Shown here: piece after piece, positions 45,651 to 57,500 of the stretch
How the letters are laid out: each line of letters begins with the position of its first letter
Position numbering within the stretch: the stretch's first letter is position 1
NCBI GenBank assembly: GCA_010645155.1
Contig: CM021317.1
Span: 11,802,658-11,866,657 of the forward strand
Source of the DNA: Tigriopus japonicus
Taxonomy: Eukaryota > Arthropoda > Copepoda > Harpacticoida > Harpacticidae
DNA: 64,000 nucleotides
Direction of reading: 5' to 3'
Translations under genes and position numbers: made by a program
The notes under the pieces: generated by a model
Told to the model about the DNA's origin: nothing
Databases searched by the model: none
The model's input: only the letters and a program-made list of their open reading frames with translations

Positions 45651-48158
45651 TTAAACTTTGTCACGGCATTCTGTAGGTTGAGGACAACATTTGGGAAATG
45701 GGAGGTGAGATTTGGTTTCTACAACACAAGCATATTGTGGGTTTTGAATCGAGCCCTCGCATCTGTAAGGAAAAATCAGAATTGTGAAGCAAATAGGCCT
45801 ATAGATATTGACCCTTAAGTAGGAACAGATGATTGTCCTGTCTCCAGAAAGTTAGCTCAAACTCAACGCTATCTTCACCACCTGATGCAATTTCGAGGGG
45901 GAGATCAAACTTTCTACATCTCCTGTCACATTTTCTGGTCAACAATTAAAGCAAAACGAATTACTTGAAATTATTGCAATTTACAAGATTACTTTGTAAT
46001 TTTGCTTGTTGCTGATTGAATGCAAGAAGTTAAGACAAGCAATACAGTTTTTAACTCACCTTTGCTCCCACACTTCCCATCCTCCTGCAAGAGATCGAGA
46101 GCAAACGCCTTGCCCGCATTCACCCTCTAGAGGCCATTTTCGCCCTGGGAAATGGAAAACACCTTTGTCTGTGTGACAACCTTCACTTGACCCGGCTGAA
46201 AATGATAGCATGATTAATCAATGCAAGCCAAATTCTGTCACCCTGAAAAGAATATCGAGAGCCGCTTCCTTTTCCTTTCCGCTAATAAACACGTGGTTTA
46301 CCTGGTGAGGCTTGTCCTTTGAACCCAAAAGCGTTCTCTTGAACGTCATTTAACTGATGATCATCAGAAGGAGGTCGACCCTCTAGGATGATTGGAGTTG
46401 GTGTGAATCCAAATGGTGATACACCTGGAAATTGTGGCAACTGTGGGAGTAAAGGATGGCTATTGGGTGGGGCGATATTTTGGTATTCCGGTTCATCGTG
46501 TTCAGTGATGTGGTTTTGAACTTCATGAATTGGTTTCTCTGTGACATCATGATGGGGTATTTTTTGACCGTAGTCGTCAGACTGGTCTTGAGGATTTTGG
46601 TAGTCATCCTCATTCGAATACTCGTCACTGTGATGGTCAAACTGTTGTTCGGGCAAGGCCTCATGCTTTGTATTGAGTTTTTTGACTGGAGGTCGGAAGC
46701 CCTTTACAGGTGGATTAAAGTGGTTCGGATCAAACCCTTGAGGAAGAATCATGTGATTTTCAATTTCGGGAATTTTAAAGCCGTGCGGATGGTTTGGCTC
46801 TAAATGCTCTGGTCTTTGCTCTTTATGAGGTTTAGGTCCAAGTTGATGAAGATTAGCTTCGAAATGATTGGGTCTGGGAGGACGATGGTTGGGATGAAAA
46901 CCTTGGGGATGAAGATGATTGGATTCCAACTGATTAAAATTGTGTTTTGGCGGACGATGATGATTCATTGCAAAGTGATCTGGATGATGGTTGAACTTAA
47001 AAATGTCGGGATAATAAGGTGTTTGTTCGTGTGGGCGATTTACAAAGCTATTGTCATGGTGATTTGTCTCATGAGGCCGTCCATGAGGTACTTTGTAATA
47101 GTCGTCGGGCGATGGGGGTTGGAAAAATGTTGGTTTTATGAAATTGACCGGCTTATGCGCAAACTCCGGTTCGAAGTCCAAGGCTGGTAAATATTTTGGC
47201 TCGTCGTATTCATCATACTCGTCGTTTCCATACTCATTGTAATCTTCCAATCCAAAACCAAAATCCGAGGCAGGCTTTTGATTTTTCTTGTTCTTCTTTG
47301 TTTTGTCATCATCCAACGCGAGTTCGTCATAATAATCAATATCATCGAATTCATGGAAATCAATTTCGGCTGCGTTGTAATCATCCGCTTCGAAATCTGT
47401 CTCTAAAATTGTAAACGGTGATTTTTTATCCTGAGGTAGCTTCGATTGTTGCCGCTTTCCTTTTGAGTCTTCGGGTTTATCTGTCACTCCCAACAAGTCA
47501 TCAAAGAACGAGTCAAAGTCGTCGAATTCTTTGTCCTCTTCGAATTGGAAATCTTGATTGTAATCCTTGCTTTCGTCAATATCGTAATTGTAATGGTCAT
47601 ACTCGACCTGTGGCGGTTCTCTTTGAGGCGGCTCATGTAAAAATGGTCTACTTATTGGTGGTGGCCCAATCGCTGGTCCAGGCTGATGTATTTCAGGGGT
47701 TCCAGGTTGGACTCCCTTTAAAAGACCATTGGTTGAAGGGAATGCTTGACCAAATAGTTTTCTTGGTCTTGGCCTCCTTCTTGTCATGATCCTTCGAGTT
47801 GATCCTAACCTTAGCTTCCTCAGTAAAGGCCGTCTTAGTGGTCGAATGGACCTTCGTCTAATAGCAGGATGTGACCGAGGCCTCGGTCGACCAATTCTAC
47901 GTCTTTCTGGCCTTTGAGATCGCACATGGCGGAATCGGCGAGAATTGGGAAACACATTGCGAGATCGAATCAAACTTTGAGGCTTGACCACTCGCAAGTT
48001 TTGCCATCTGACTCGGCCTACCTGCTCAGAATCGCACCTAGTAAATCGGTAATATGTCTCGATAAGCTTTTAGAAGGAATGAAATAAAATGATAAATTCA
48101 CCTACCAATGACTTAGAATGAGTATGGTGAGGAAACTGCCAAGAATCCAGTTGTTCAT
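45651..48158 (-). CDS. Long secreted basic/acidic/His-Pro-rich protein ending in a Vago-type SVWC domain
   Basis: Exons on the minus strand: 48158-48106, 48037-46302, 46195-46060 and 45762-45651; 678 residues, all GT-AG with agreeing phases (2, 1, 2). Signal peptide MNNWILGSFLTILILSHWCD. Then an Arg/Pro-rich basic block (residues ~40-100), an Asp/Glu/Tyr-rich acidic block (~130-290) and a His/Pro/Asn-rich block (~290-560). The last two exons encode a compact eight-Cys module: GCHTDKGVFHFPGRKW, CGQGVCSRS, a Cys at the exon junction (QRCEGS), YACVVE, PKCC, TECRDKV. That is the single-domain von Willebrand factor C pattern of Vago and related arthropod immune or cuticular proteins. Known SVWC proteins are typically short (about 100-200 residues), so the 570-residue variable extension is unusual. 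Reading only the large exon would hide the domain, because it runs to a false stop at 46282. Confidence 0.8.
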
Positions 48159-51100
48159 GTTCACGAGGATGGGATCAATTTATCCGCTGCACTTCGTGAA
48201 GCAATCGCGTGAGATTTCTTTCGAATGAGAGAATAGGCTATAATGTCTGAGCAGCCCATTGAACACTTTCGGGATCAGTGGCAGATGTTTCTAAACATGC
48301 TGATCAAACCGCAGAATCTGCTTCTCTTCCTTTTTCAAGGTTGATGTCGACCAAAAGTTGAAAGCGGGGAGCACCGGAATCATTTCTTGACGTGTCTCGA
48401 GATGTCCTTCTTTGACAAATGCAGATTTGGTCAGCGGTTTCAACGAGAGAATACGAATTCAAGCCGACAAATATTTGTCTTCGAGTCCGTCGTCCATCCT
48501 ACGGTTGATTGAACTCTCACTTTCTTACCACTCTGACTTCCCTCTCTGAACTGAATCGATCTCCTACTCTGTGGCATTTCCTCTCCGTTCTTCTCCCGAT
48601 GCTTGCTTCAACTCCTTAATCCTTCGGCCAAAGCGAATCCTCGATCGACATCCTCAGTCAGTAAGTAGTACGTTACCAAAACCACCGTGACAGGGTGCTA
48701 AAAGAGCAGCGTGCTTAATTTTTCAAGTTGATTTTTGAAATGTTCTGATTTAATGAAAAAAATATACTCACTAATGTTATTGTGAAGCCGTTTGAAACAA
48801 TGGTTTTATAATGTTTGAAAAAGAAAATCTCTTAAGGGGCTAGTAATCATTTGAGTTGAAAAATTGGAAGGAAATTTTATTAAAAATGGAGACTTTGATA
48901 AGTGGGAAAGCAAGTAATTTCGTGTATTTAGAATCACTTACCTTAATTATGTGAGGTATTTCTGACAAAATAAACCAAAAAATCAATCAGTTTTGTTTGT
49001 GAAGCTTGCGTGATTTCAATTCAGTTAGCCCAAGAAAATAAATAATCTTGATAACTTGACACCTTGTGCAAAAGATAATGCTCATATTTCAACATCATAA
49101 GAATGTAATATGGATAGACTGAGGATTCACAATGAGTGAAGCGAATATGGTATATTCTTTGCCCCAAATGTAACTACAAAAATAGGGAGCTCGGTAAGTA
49201 ACCAAACTCATTTTCTGAAGCCATTGCCACACCCTGTTTTACAGTTTAGGCCATTGACGTCGCGCATGAAGATCTCAGGTGGATAGATAGATGTAAGTGA
49301 CTCGAGGTGCGTCATTCACCAGAGAAAATGCTTCCACTTTGATTCGTTGTCAGGTGAGGAAACGATCTTCCCTCGTCTTGATAATCATATGGGGGGACGG
49401 ACGTACTACCGAAAAGAAACATGAATCTTGTCGTAGCATTCTTTACTTGGAGTAAGATAAAAAGGCTTTCTGGGATAAAAACGAATCGTCTCGCCGCGTT
49501 TTCAATGCCTCAAGGTTGTTTGGCTGTTGCCTTGGCAAAACGGAATTGGAATTGAAACATTCACGTTTTTTACGTTTGCAATTGCAACAGTAACCTTTTA
49601 ATGTGTCTGCATCGAAGACTTTAAATTCCAGGGACAACTTGATTCTCATCGCCCTAAAAGCAGTCATATCTGTGGAGTATACCAATTTGCTGGGTAAAAT
49701 AGAAGTTTAATCCGAAGTATTCTTTTGTGTTTTGGTCCCATTTTTGTTTGGTTTTTTTTTTTGTTCAAACTCTATGCAAAAATAAATTTAGGCCGCTTTC
49801 TGCAAAAATGTACTCTTAGGAAATCATTTTCCACCAAAAAATAGCCTCTAACTTTGACATCTTCCATCTTCGGTTCACATACCAGAAACCTGGTATTAGG
49901 GCCCTTAAATCCTTAGAATTAGTTGTTTAAAAAATACCAAAAATACAAAATTCTAAAGTGCTGGTGAATAAATTTGCAACTCGAATGCGAAAATCAAAAC
50001 AACTGTCAAAATTGGAATTTTGTTTTGCCACAATGAATCTTTTTGGAGACAACCATTTGGAACCCTCATGTCAAAAAATGGTATTCCAAATGACATTAAT
50101 GAACTTTGTTCGTCCAAATTCGCATCTATGGTGAGAATTACAATTGGCGTGTTAACAGAATCCATTGTGTCTCTTTGCATTCATCCATATTTTATTTGAT
50201 CTTACTCCTTTCAAGCTTTCGGAGATCATAAATAAGCAGGTCTAATTTGCTTGAAGATGGAGCTATCTAAACGCACAAAGATGAAATGAAATTGACAGCT
50301 GCCACAAAATCCTGTTATTCCCTCCTTCTCAAATCGTATCAAGACCTCAATTGTTTAAATGCATTCATTGCAAAAAAGCTGGTTTGCGTCGGTTGTCCTC
50401 CCTGACACGGCAAAGGCTCAGGGAATACGGAGAAAATGCCAAACAAGACACTCTGGATAACTAACGATGATTTCAACGCGTGTGAAATTAGAGGTCTCAA
50501 TTTCTGCCGCATCATGAAACAACTCACCTCTTTGTTAGTCCAATTTGATGATCATCGGCCTTGAAAATCGTATGTACGTACATCGCTCATGGCATGGACG
50601 AGACATATCCAGCATTATTTATTCCCACTCATCGTCCAAACCTTTCAACGGACTCTAAAACACCTTGGACGAAGCCTAAACAGAGACGAATCATCATGGA
50701 CCAGTAAGGTATCAAAAGAGAAACTGGACAAATCCCTTTTCTCATTTTAAACCTGATTCAAGATGGAATCCGGACCAAGGAGATGGCTTGCCTGACTCAA
50801 AAACAAAGAGCAATTCCAAACTGAACGGTTTCCAATGCCTCAAGGCTTTCCACCCGAATATACCTACGTAAGCGGATGGCTTATCTGAAAGTGATCTGGC
50901 CAAGAGATGATTAACCAATAAACCACTTAAGAAGCGGATGAATTTTCCAGGGCCTTGTCGATCGTGAACGAATCAATTCATTCGGAAATGGTTGTCTAAA
51001 TTGGCGATCGAGGAGCCACATTCTCACGCTTGAATATGCAATCAATCGGTCATGTGGTAGCAGGTTGAATGCTTTTTCTGTGCTCTCTAAAGGCCAACTA

Positions 51101-51248
51101 GTGCATATTCAGACAAAAGAGCTGATTTGAGATGCAGATTTTTGTTAGATCAACTGGTACCATTAAACCCCAAAAATGTCAAATGAAATGGCAAATGAAA
51201 CTAGGTGGCAAAATGACGCGCATGGTAAAAAAGGAGCAGGCAAAACGG
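48159..51248. other. Intergenic stretch; SVWC promoter side, no supported gene
   Basis: The minus-strand promoter of the SVWC gene should lie in the first few hundred bases. Minus-strand frames at 49443-49685 (with CCNCKRKKREC), 49953-50180 and 50339-50527 lack starts, domains and agreeing splice sites, so they are not called. From 51130 the sequence becomes rich in GGCAAA/AAAATG words. Confidence 0.45.
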
Positions 51249-51758
51249 CTGATAACTAGGGACGGGCAAAAAGTGCAAATCAAAACCAGCTTTTGGTTAC
51301 CAAAAGTTTCACAAAAATCAGCCCAAAATCGTAAAATAAAATGCAAAAAAGGTCAAAAGCGCAAATAAAAACCCAAAAAGCGCAAATAGATTTTAAGAAA
51401 TTCGCAAAAAACCTGAAATTTCTGAAACAAAAAGCTTCAGATACTTTCTTGTCATCTACTTGTTATTTTTCAATCTTAAAGAGCAAAATTTAGATATTGA
51501 AGTAGTAGTAATCAATACTATGCTAGCCTACGCTGGGAGCCGTAAAATCAGATTTAGTTTTCAAATTTGAAAATAATTTTCCAAAAATTTCAAACTTCAA
51601 ATAAGACCATAGCTAACTCTCAACAATTTGTTCATTTTAGGCCGAATTCGTAAAAAAAATCGTGCAAGTAAAGGCGAAAAGTGTAAAAAGGCAAATAGGT
51701 AAATGTGTTTATGTTACCAAAAATCTTTTTAAACTGTTTGCCCGTCCCTACTAATAAC
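51249..51758. mobile_element. 494-bp hAT-type MITE
   Basis: The element spans 51257-51750, with perfect 14-bp inverted termini TAGGGACGGGCAAA / TTTGCCCGTCCCTA that continue imperfectly for a few more bases. Flanks CTGATAAC (51249-51256) and CTAATAAC (51751-51758) are an 8-bp target duplication differing at one base. There is no coding capacity. The interior is A-rich with GCAAATAAAA words like the element at 22607-23092. Confidence 0.88.
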
Positions 51759-54591
51759 ACATAAAAATAGCAACTTGAGGATTGCGGATAACAAAAAGTT
51801 AAGATCAGTTGTCGTTCCTTTATAACTGATGATGTTTCTTGTTCAAATGATTTAATTCGTTTCAATTTTGGTTTAATCCTCTATCAGTTCTTATGTCGAT
51901 ACCCTGTGTCCCGTAATTGTTGGTAAAGGTCATTTATTTTTTTAATTTGAAATTAGTTGTACAGAAGCCGAGACTCCATTTACACAAGCCGAGAAATTGG
52001 ATATGTGTAAATTACTAATAATTGAAGTTTGTGCATTTCATGAAAATGCATTTTATTTCAATTTTCCGATTCTTTTTTTCGCATTTTTTCATTTGGTGGA
52101 TATGCATTTTTTGCACTTTTTGGCGTTTCATCGAACCTTGGTGCATTTTTCTGGCATTTTTTCTCTTTTATTTGCATTTTTGGCCTTGTCAAAATTTGGC
52201 GTTTTCTGAAATTCTTAAAGAACATTAATATGTTTTTGTCTTTGACATATTTCACCAGCTTCGTAAACTTTCGTGTCTTTTCCCTTTTGAGATGCTTTGC
52301 TGAAATTGCTTGTTCAGTTGAGTTTTTCATGAGCAATCACTTCTATTCACTCCTCAAGTGCAATTCCTTGATTGGATGAAAGATATATTGCAGGTAAGAC
52401 AGAGAAGAATCTTTTGAGCACCATGCTGGAACACTTCTAGCTTTAAAGGGTTAAGATTTCTCTTTGACATTTATATTTTGAATGTCAAAATATTGCCAAT
52501 AGTTTTTTCAGTTAAGGAATGAAAGTGTGAGAACACATCTGAGTAGTGTGAGTACCAAAACGCAAAGTTTTACTACACTAACAACAATTTGATTTTCAAT
52601 CATATTTTTATTTGAAAACTTTTTAATGAAAACCCAAGAGCTATGAATGTTTTCAATGGTCTTTATGGCCCTGAACTTTGATTTGTTGAGCAAATGATAT
52701 TTGATTTAGTCCACATGTACCTCCACTGTGAGCTGTTTTTGCATTATTTTGGCATTTTTGTTGCATTTCTTACGCATTTTTGGTTTTTTTTAATTTGCAT
52801 TATTGGTGCAGCCCCACTTGTAACACTGATCAATAATTCTCGCAAGAACTTGCAAATTCATAACGCCAATTTTCTCAGAATATTGCTCCTTGTTACTTTT
52901 TCTTGGTTTCAAAATAATGTTTTAATCGTTATTGCGTGCCATTCAATTGCCTTTTGTTTATGTAAATAAGGTCGTAATGAAATTCCGATAAGCTCAAATT
53001 AATGACATGAAATCTTGTGGCCAATAATCAACGAGTGACCAATTTCATCACTACACACGATCATCGTTCAGCAATTACTCGTGGAACGTACCTTTTCGAA
53101 GAGATAACGTTTTCGAAATGGCGTCTACTTTCACTTGAATATGGTACAACTTAGCGAAACATAAAACCGAAATTGATGCACTCTAGTTCATTTGGGAAGT
53201 GCCTGTGTATTTGCGTCTCAAAAAGTGTATGAGTAAGTGGAGAAAGTAAGCCTTGGGATTCAAATCGTCAAGCGTCTGATGTGAGAGACTTTTTAGTCAA
53301 ATGAGACAGAACCAACAAGTGCTCACAAACTCATGATAATGTACTGTAAACTTTGAGGATTTGGCTGCTTAGCATATAATTTCACTTATCCAATTCTTAA
53401 GGATCTGTAGTAGAGATTGAATAATAAAAGCTGGATTTTTGTCGATGAATGATCGCTTTTATTTCGAAATCATAAGAATCTGATCGTTGTGTTCGTGTCG
53501 CGAAGATAGATTTGAGCATTCTTAAAAAAACTTACCAGAAGATTTGATTTCTTTAGAATTTATGTCTAATAAAATACGCATCTAACTCGAAGGGAAAGGT
53601 GATTGACATCTACTATGGGTCACATCAAATATTGAAATACAAATTCAATCCCATCCATTCAACAAAGTGACATAACTGGGCAATCCAATTGAAGAGATCC
53701 CTCTCAAATTCCAGCAACTTCCAATTGGATGGAACTTAAGTGAGGTTAAGTCAACAAGGAATTCACTGCTCCAACACTCAATGTGGCACAAAACGAATTG
53801 CCAGGATTCCTCGAGCTCACAGCAAACAACTCTCAAGAATGAGAAGAACAGCAACCAGTCTGATTTAGTTCCTCTTTTTCTTGTTTTAGTTGTTCTGGTT
53901 GGCTTATAACTGCTTTTTAACATTGTTCCCCCATCTCTTTAGCCCAATGCAAAGGCAAACTCATTGCGGCAAAAGAGTACTTCTGTTTACTTTCACACGA
54001 GTCCTTCACAATTCCGGCTTCAAAGCCAGCAGTGCTGCCGTTTTGTTTTCATCGACTTGCCCTCTTTGTTTCGGAAGGTCCTTTGACTCGAGATTGCTTC
54101 ATAATGACAATTTCACATGAAACGAACTAAAGCAGACAGACAGATCAGTGGGTTATGCTCTGAACAAGCAAACAAGAGTCTTGTTTTTCCTTTCATTCTG
54201 GAATACACACCTCTCTGAGAAGGTGCTTGTACATGAAGCTAATGAATTATGAAACTTTCTATTGTCTCCGAGGTGAAAATGAGCCACACCTTTGTTCTTC
54301 TTGATCCCAGTTTTCTTGGAACGAGGCAAAGGAAGACATCGGGAAAGTGGGTTAGTTACCCCTCAGGATTCTCGGAGTCGTTTCCAGAATCGGTTCCCGT
54401 CTCATTAATACGCACATTCAGTGGCGAATCGACGATTCGTAAAGGAGGTCGCCGAGTCGTCTTTTCTACGGAAAGCGTTTCTACAAGTTTTTTTTTGCTG
54501 AATGCAAAGTTTTCTGGTCATCCCGATCGCGAAGAATGGAACGTCGTTTTGCCACGAACTCTTTTTTTTGACGGAAATGAGCCCCCGTTTC
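51759..54591. other. Gene-poor stretch with pyrimidine-rich word repeats
   Basis: Between 52030-52200 and 52735-52800 the plus strand is T-rich with many TGCATTTTT and GGCATTTTT words, the complement of the A-rich words at 51130-51420. This suggests decayed, oppositely oriented copies of the same element family. No gene is supported; frames at 53645-54120 have no domain. Confidence 0.45.
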
Positions 54592-57500
54592 TCATCTTGG
54601 ATTCAAAGTTGATGATTGCGATAACGATGTCGAGGACAGGGGATCTGGGCTGAGCAATGAGGAATGCAGAAAAGGCCGAGATCCACCGACCAGAAAGATG
54701 GCGATCCAAATGGAGACCCATTGAACGAGAAGGAGGTGCGGTGACTGCAGTACGTGATGCGATGAGGCGTGACTGTGGTCACTCAATGACAGGGTCTTGT
54801 CGCCTGAAATCAAGAGGAAGTGAGTGCTGAAAAGATCAACCATTCAAATTTGAGTTGGATGATGATGGATTTCAATGAATGTATTCGTGAAATGGAGAAT
54901 TGTTCATGACTCAAATGCGGCATGCATAGTAATCTGTGTATTCGCTTGAGACCCTATTCAAGGTGAATGTAAAAGTACAGTGACCTCTTGACATAATGGG
55001 CCCTTTGATGTTTGTCGATTTTTAACTTCAAATTATCTCAACACAATCGAAATTTTTCATAAAATGAACTATTGTTCACTCTAAAAACCCCTTTTTTGTT
55101 TGTGTTGTTGTGGAGCGCTCTTTGTTTGGTTGATACAAGTTTGGTTTTAAGGTTTAGATTTGTCCATCCAAAAAGGTTTATGAAAGGGAATTAACTATGT
55201 AAATACCAATAAATCCTTGATTCAGATGCATCTAATTTCTTGCAAAAAAAAAAGAAAAAAACAACTCACTTTAAAGGGCCTCATTTTGTTAATGACCAAA
55301 GGGGCCACTAAATCGGGAGTTGACTGTTCGTGAAGCTTCACTACAAACGTAAAACTTAAACTTGCAGACTACCTTTTTGTACCCGGGTTAATGGAAGTTT
55401 GGGCTCAAGAGCAAAGCCCCCTGGTTGCCTTGCCAATAAGCTATGGCAGGGCACTTCTAAATCCAATGATAGACTACCATCTCCGTTGTCGTCTCTTGAA
55501 TGGAGTTGAAAATTAGTGATTCTGGACACGATTCTCGGTTTCGCTCTTCCACAGTAGATAGTCCTTCTTTGTACGTACTATGTTCTATACCTACGACCGT
55601 GAGAGGTTTGAACGCCCATAAAAGCGCAACCAAGACGACAGAGACAGACAGACTCACACACACAGGAAAAGGGTTAAAGGATGGAAGCTCGCAGGCACCA
55701 AAAGTTCCAACCTTGGACCTTAAACAGTTAGCCGGGACTTCTTTTGTGACAGCTTCTGGAACGCCATCCACTATCTATCTATCTATCCTGAGAAGGGACT
55801 ACTCAGCAGAAATTTAAATTCATGCCTCGTGAATCGAGATTGTCCAGGTCTTAATCTAAACGGAACTGTCGTTCCTGGATAGGATTAAAGTGGGAATACG
55901 CACAACTTCACTCTTTTACCTGGGGACACATAGACATCGATGGTGGAGGGTTTGGTGTTGGGAGCGGTGCACGTGTAGTTGCCTGAATCCTCTTTGATCA
56001 CATCGTTGATGATGAGTCGAGTATGAGTTTTGGGTCCTAGGGAAAAGGAGGAATGAAGACAAACCAGAAGGTTAGTTCTACGTACACCTGAAAATACGTA
56101 GATGATAGACTTGTCACACGAACCTGGATCCGTTTTGATTGATATCCGGCTCACTCGGTCATAATTGATGAGTTGGTCATTGTGATACCAAAACACATAT
56201 TGAGGCGGGTCCATGCTCTAAGAAGTGAATAAAGAGGACTTTTTTAAGGTGAAGGTATGTGAAATTTGACATTGAACCCAAAAAGAGTGATAGAGCTGAT
56301 GTCAAAGAACGAAATCAAGCCGATAAAGAGATGAATGATTCACAAATCTTGTTTTCTGAACACCAAGCTTGGAAGTGTGGAAATACTTAAATCCTTGAAA
56401 TTGAGGGTTTGCAATCACAAACGGGAATCACAAATAAACGAAAAAAGAAGATTGGTTCAATCAGACATGGCTGGCCAAATAAAAAAGGCTGGAGTTTAGA
56501 TAAATTAAAACTGTATTCAAAAAATTGACCTTTAACCCACCCAGAATCGATCACATCCAAAAGCGTAACAAAGTAATTGTTTTTGGCTCATCCTTATGAA
56601 TATGTGCTCAAGAACAGAGTTTTTTGTTCCATACGGATAGAAAAATTAGAATTTTGGTATTTTAAATGCAATTTATAAGAAAATCAAGTGTAGCTAAGTT
56701 TTGTTTCAATGCTGAGCTTTTTTTCAGTAGTAGGGGAAGTTAAGATTAGGCGTTCCGTTTCTTTCGAAACAACTTGATATTATGCTTATGCTAAGACGAT
56801 AAATAATTTGTCCTCAGGACTAATTTGATTCTCATTGTTTCAAAAGTAAAACAAAACTTGTCACTGACTCAAGATAAGACAGAAATAGCCTCATCTTGAA
56901 CAATTGACTAAAAATGATGGGCTTAACTGTCTCATGAAAGGTCGGATTTCTGAGCTTTTTATTGACGTCATGGTTCATTTGTTGCTTTAAGACTTACGTT
57001 TTCGATGATGCAGACCAAGGAGATGGCGTTCCCGGCCTGTGTGTGATATTCGTCACTGCCCAAAATGAAGGCCGTCGGCACCGTCACCAAAAGGTTGAAG
57101 TAATGCGATTTCACGCCTGTCTGAGTGCTGACCTGAAATAACCAAGGCCATGCATCATGATCTCTTTGTTTACCCTTTTGCTTAGGTGTCAATGCAATGC
57201 GTTATCGATATCGATATCAAGCACGTTACGTACGTACATTTTGCATGCCCAAACTCAAAGGCTTATCTCTCGACATGAGAGATTACGCTAAGTTTCATTC
57301 ATAGCCTTGTCTCACCCATTCGAACGCACCTTGATCCCTAAAATGGATGGACATGGATCCTATAGCTACTTGGAACCCCTGATCTCCGAAGTGGAACACA
57401 CCTTCGTCATCGATAATTTTGCGTCACGAATCAATGAAGGTCTTCTACGCAAAGAGTCGTTGGTCTCCAGCGAATTTGAAAAAGATCACCCGTCAGACGA

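Noticed and set aside
46282..46301. Stop at 46282-46284 as the true end of the SVWC gene
   Set aside because: A CCAG|GTAAAC donor just before it, followed by two exons in matching phase that complete an eight-Cys SVWC module, is far more convincing.
49443..50527. Series of minus-strand frames that might be exons of one gene (one with CCNCKRKKREC)
   Set aside because: No pair of donor and acceptor sites joined them in frame and no start or domain was found.
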